Positions 33,922 through 36,342 of a stretch of DNA of 36,342 nt are shown here, piece after piece. This stretch comes from Acidobacteriaceae bacterium (lineage in GTDB: Bacteria > Acidobacteriota > Terriglobia > Terriglobales > Acidobacteriaceae): assembly GCA_031296355.1 (NCBI GenBank), contig JARLFX010000230.1, positions 1 through 36,342 on the forward strand. The letters are read 5' to 3'. The position numbers and the translations under genes were made by a program. The notes below the pieces were generated by a model. The model did no database searches. It was not told where the DNA came from and saw only the letters and a list, made by a program, of their open reading frames with translations. Within the stretch, counting starts at the first letter, position 1; the number at the start of each line of letters is the position of its first letter.

Positions 33922-34677
33922 CTACTGCGGCGTGATGATGCCGCCCACTTTGCTCGATGCCGGCAGCGTCTGCTTCGCGCTTCCGCCAAAGCACTCCGCA
34001 TACACATCGCGGAAGTCATAGCAGCCGGTGCGCGTGCTCAACCACTCCGCCGCGCGCACTGCTCCCTCTGCAAATCCGCGGCGCGAGAAGGCTTCATGCG
34101 TCAGCACAATGCGGTCCGCATCCGACTTCGCTTCCAGCGTATGCAGTCCACTCGCATCGCCTACGCGGTGCGCCACAATCTCAAACTTCGCGCCGTCCGG
34201 ATTCACATCCGCCAGCGTCTGCTGCATCGTCAGCGCCGTGCCAGAGGGCGCGTCAAGCTTCGATGTATGGTGCGTCTCCTCCAGCGAGAAGGTGTAGCCC
34301 GCGCCCTTCAGCGCCGCGCCCATCGCCTTCACCAGCTCCATCGTCACCTGCACGCCGATGGAAAAGTTCGTGCCATACAGCAGACCCGCGTTCTTGCGCT
34401 CAGCCATCTGGCGCATCTCCTGTAGCTTGCTGTACCAGCCGGTGGTGCCGACCACCATCTTCGCGCCCGTCGCCAGGCACGCCCGCAGATTCTGCACCAC
34501 AGCTTCCGGCGTCGTGAAGTCGATCACCACGTCAAAGCCCGAGAGAAACGGAGGCGTCAGCGCCGTCGCGTTCATGTTCTCGTTCTCGTCGAGCACGTGC
34601 ACGCCATGGCCATGCTCAGCCGCAACCTCGGCTACCAGCTTGCCCGTCTTGCCTTGTCCAAGAACCAGAACCCTCAT
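33922..34677 (-). CDS. dapB: 4-hydroxy-tetrahydrodipicolinate reductase
   Basis: Reduces the DapA product in the diaminopimelate/lysine pathway. The 251-aa protein has an N-terminal dinucleotide-binding domain starting MRVLVLGQGKTGKLV and the conserved VVGTTGW. The catalytic/substrate block is EETHHTSKLDAPSGTA, with the histidine pair, lysine and PSGTA as in the family. The glycine loop is GQGKTGK instead of the usual GxxGRMG, which may change cofactor preference. AGGAG is about 9 nt before the ATG. It starts 12 bp after lysC. Confidence 0.94.
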   Translation of the reverse strand: MRVLVLGQGKTGKLVAEVAAEHGHGVHVLDENENMNATALTPPFLSGFDVVIDFTTPEAVVQNLRACLATGAKMVVGTTGWYSKLQEMRQMAERKNAGLLYGTNFSIGVQVTMELVKAMGAALKGAGYTFSLEETHHTSKLDAPSGTALTMQQTLADVNPDGAKFEIVAHRVGDASGLHTLEAKSDADRIVLTHEAFSRRGFAEGAVRAAEWLSTRTGCYDFRDVYAECFGGSAKQTLPASSKVGGIITPQ

Positions 34678-34689
34678 CGCTTCTACTCC

Positions 34690-36117
34690 TCAGGCCTTCG
34701 CCGCCAGCGCTTCCACATCGAATACCGACGGATCAGGGTCCGCGAAGAAGACCTTGTGCAGCGAGCGCACCGCCTCTTCCACGTTCTCCTCGTCGATCAT
34801 GAAGCTCATGTTGATTTCGCTTGCACCCTGCGAGATCATCCGCATGTTCACGTGCTTCACCGCGTTGAAGACCTGCGCCGCGATGCCGCTGCGTCCGCGG
34901 ATATCTTCGCCCACCAGGCAGATCAGCGCCTTGTCGCGGTCCAGCTTCACCGTGGCAATCTCCTGCAGGTCAGCCATGATCGGCGCCAAATCGTAGTGCG
35001 AATCCACGCTCAGCGAGATGCTTACCTCGCTGGTTGAAACCATATCGATCACCACGCGGTGCCGGTCCAATATTTCAAACACTGCCGCCAGATAGCCGTG
35101 CGCCTTCAGCATGCGGCTGGAAACAATGTCGATGATCGTCTGCCTGCGCTTCGCCGCAATGCATTTGAACGGGCTGCGGCAGGGCTGGCTATGCGCAGTG
35201 ATCTTGGTGCCCTGGTTCGCCGCATTGCGCGAGTTCAGCACCCATACCGGAATGTCACGGTCCACCGCCGGCGCAATCGTCGCCGGATGCAGCACCTTCG
35301 CACCAAAGTAGGCCAGCTCCGCCGCCTCTTCAAAGCTGATGCTGCGCACGCGCAGCGCCTCCGGCACAATCCGCGGATCGGTCGTCATAATGCCGTTCAC
35401 GTCCGTCCAGATTTCGATAGCGCCTGCATGCAGCCCGCCGCCCACCAGCGCAGCAGAGAAATCGCTGCCGCCACGGCCCAGCGTCGTGGTGACGCCTTCC
35501 AGCGTAGACCCAATAAAGCCGCCCATCACCACCGTCTGTCCGGCTTCCACGATCGGCAGCACCAACTCCGCCAGCCGCGCCTCAATGTGCGTCTCCTGCG
35601 GAACCGCCTTGCCGTGCTGCTTATCTGTGATGATGACGTCGCGTGCATCCACATGCGCGCCCTGCAAACCGCGCTGTGCAAACGCTGCTGCAACAATGCG
35701 GCTCGACAGCCGCTCACCGAAGCTCTGCACCAGGTCGCTGGTGCGCGGCGTCAGTTCGCCCACCGCCGCAATGCCGCGCAGCAGATCGTCCAGCGCGTCA
35801 AATTCCGCGTCGATCAGCAGATGCATCTCGCGGAACGCGGGCTCTTCCAGCAGTTCCTTCGCCGTTGCGATGTGGCGCGCACGCAGGCCCGTGCTGATCT
35901 CCAGCGCGCCCTTGCGATCGCCCTTGCCCGCGGCAGCCGCAGCCGCCAACAGCGCATCTGTTACCTTGCTCATGGCAGAGACCACCACCACGGCATTCAG
36001 CCCTTTGTCGCGGCGTCCACGCACGATGGATGCGGTGCGTTCGATCGCCACCGCATCTTCCACTGACGTTCCGCCAAACTTCATCACAACCAGATTGATG
36101 CGTGCACCAGCGGTCAT
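34690..36117 (-). CDS. lysC: Aspartate kinase (monofunctional)
   Basis: Phosphorylates aspartate, the first step to lysine, threonine and methionine. The 475-aa protein has the kinase signature [39 protein letters not shown] and [15 protein letters not shown]. Two C-terminal ACT domains follow ([18 protein letters not shown] and [20 protein letters not shown]), where feedback inhibitors bind. The frame runs further upstream, but ATG 36117 overlaps the asd TGA as ATGA, so I chose it; Met12 (36084) is an internal alternative. There is no homoserine dehydrogenase fusion. Confidence 0.96.
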   Translation of the reverse strand: MTAGARINLVVMKFGGTSVEDAVAIERTASIVRGRRDKGLNAVVVVSAMSKVTDALLAAAAAAGKGDRKGALEISTGLRARHIATAKELLEEPAFREMHLLIDAEFDALDDLLRGIAAVGELTPRTSDLVQSFGERLSSRIVAAAFAQRGLQGAHVDARDVIITDKQHGKAVPQETHIEARLAELVLPIVEAGQTVVMGGFIGSTLEGVTTTLGRGGSDFSAALVGGGLHAGAIEIWTDVNGIMTTDPRIVPEALRVRSISFEEAAELAYFGAKVLHPATIAPAVDRDIPVWVLNSRNAANQGTKITAHSQPCRSPFKCIAAKRRQTIIDIVSSRMLKAHGYLAAVFEILDRHRVVIDMVSTSEVSISLSVDSHYDLAPIMADLQEIATVKLDRDKALICLVGEDIRGRSGIAAQVFNAVKHVNMRMISQGASEINMSFMIDEENVEEAVRSLHKVFFADPDPSVFDVEALAAKA

Positions 36118-36342
36118 GCCGTCACCGCCTGCCCCACCCGCAGCTTGTCCAGCTTGCCCAGCATGGCCAGCACTTCTGCGTTCAGCAGCGCCGCGCCAGC
36201 CGCCCCGCGAATGGTATTGTGCGACAGCACCACAAACTTCCAATCCAGCAGCGGGCACTCGCGCAACCGGCCCACCGTTGAAGCCATGCCGTGTCCGCGC
36301 ATGCGGTCCAGCCGCGGCTGCGGACGGTCCGGCGCAGCTTCA
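36114..36342 (-). CDS. asd: Aspartate-semialdehyde dehydrogenase, C-terminal part (archaeal/fungal type)
   Basis: Only the last 75 or so codons lie in the window; the 5' end is beyond the right edge. The tail reads [20 protein letters not shown], then [20 protein letters not shown] and [14 protein letters not shown]. This is the C-terminal signature of the archaeal/fungal-type enzyme rather than the E. coli type. It makes the semialdehyde used for lysine, threonine and methionine. The stop overlaps the lysC start (ATGA), giving an asd-lysC-dapB operon. Confidence 0.9.
   Translation of the reverse strand, partial: EAAPDRPQPRLDRMRGHGMASTVGRLRECPLLDWKFVVLSHNTIRGAAGAALLNAEVLAMLGKLDKLRVGQAVTA

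Overview
The window looks like chromosomal DNA of a high-GC acidobacterium, most likely class Terriglobia. The grounds are protein-level resemblance, an archaeal-type aspartate-semialdehyde dehydrogenase tail, and short intergenic repeats that I associate with that group. No taxonomic search could be run. Most of the window is housekeeping; the accessory material lies at about 2.9-6.7 kb and 32.1-33.2 kb.

Left part (1-6720). ilvC ends in a clear terminator. It is followed by an orphan histidine kinase with a cyclic-nucleotide-binding input domain, and a convergent DUF427 gene. From 2904 to 6720 lies a gene-poor island. It holds a membrane protein of unknown function, a DUF805 membrane protein and several repeat families: three 26-nt units, a 22-nt tandem repeat, five copies of a 38-nt core, and a roughly 350-bp direct repeat on either side of the DUF805 gene.

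Middle (6721-23700). topA and dprA are on the minus strand. A secreted DUF1906-type hydrolase-like protein, tldD and a small Cys/His protein are on the plus strand. Then comes a long minus-strand run that reads surA-like PPIase, YhaM-like OB/HD nuclease, EVE-domain protein, aroC, def, fmt, rsmB. Def, Fmt and RsmB cover N-terminal protein processing, initiator-tRNA formylation and 16S rRNA methylation, and their genes overlap or almost touch. A divergent S41 processing protease and tRNA-Gly(CCC) follow.

Kdp locus (23634-31769). The minus strand encodes, in transcription order, kdpD N-terminal half, kdpE, a 36-aa membrane peptide, kdpF (28 aa), kdpA, kdpB, kdpC and a terminator. The membrane/histidine-kinase half of KdpD is a separate gene on the opposite strand, with start codons only 17 bp apart. 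The sensor kinase is therefore split into two divergently transcribed polypeptides. A sequence very like the E. coli KdpE-binding site lies just after the kdpE stop codon, upstream of the structural genes.

Right part (31770-36342). A small zinc-ribbon protein is followed by a decayed KDPG aldolase (eda) pseudogene, which abuts a secreted rhamnogalacturonan acetylesterase-like gene. These may be the remains of a pectin/uronate catabolic cluster. After tRNA-Ala(CGC) comes a minus-strand lysine/threonine-pathway cluster: asd (partial), lysC, dapB and a small unknown gene.
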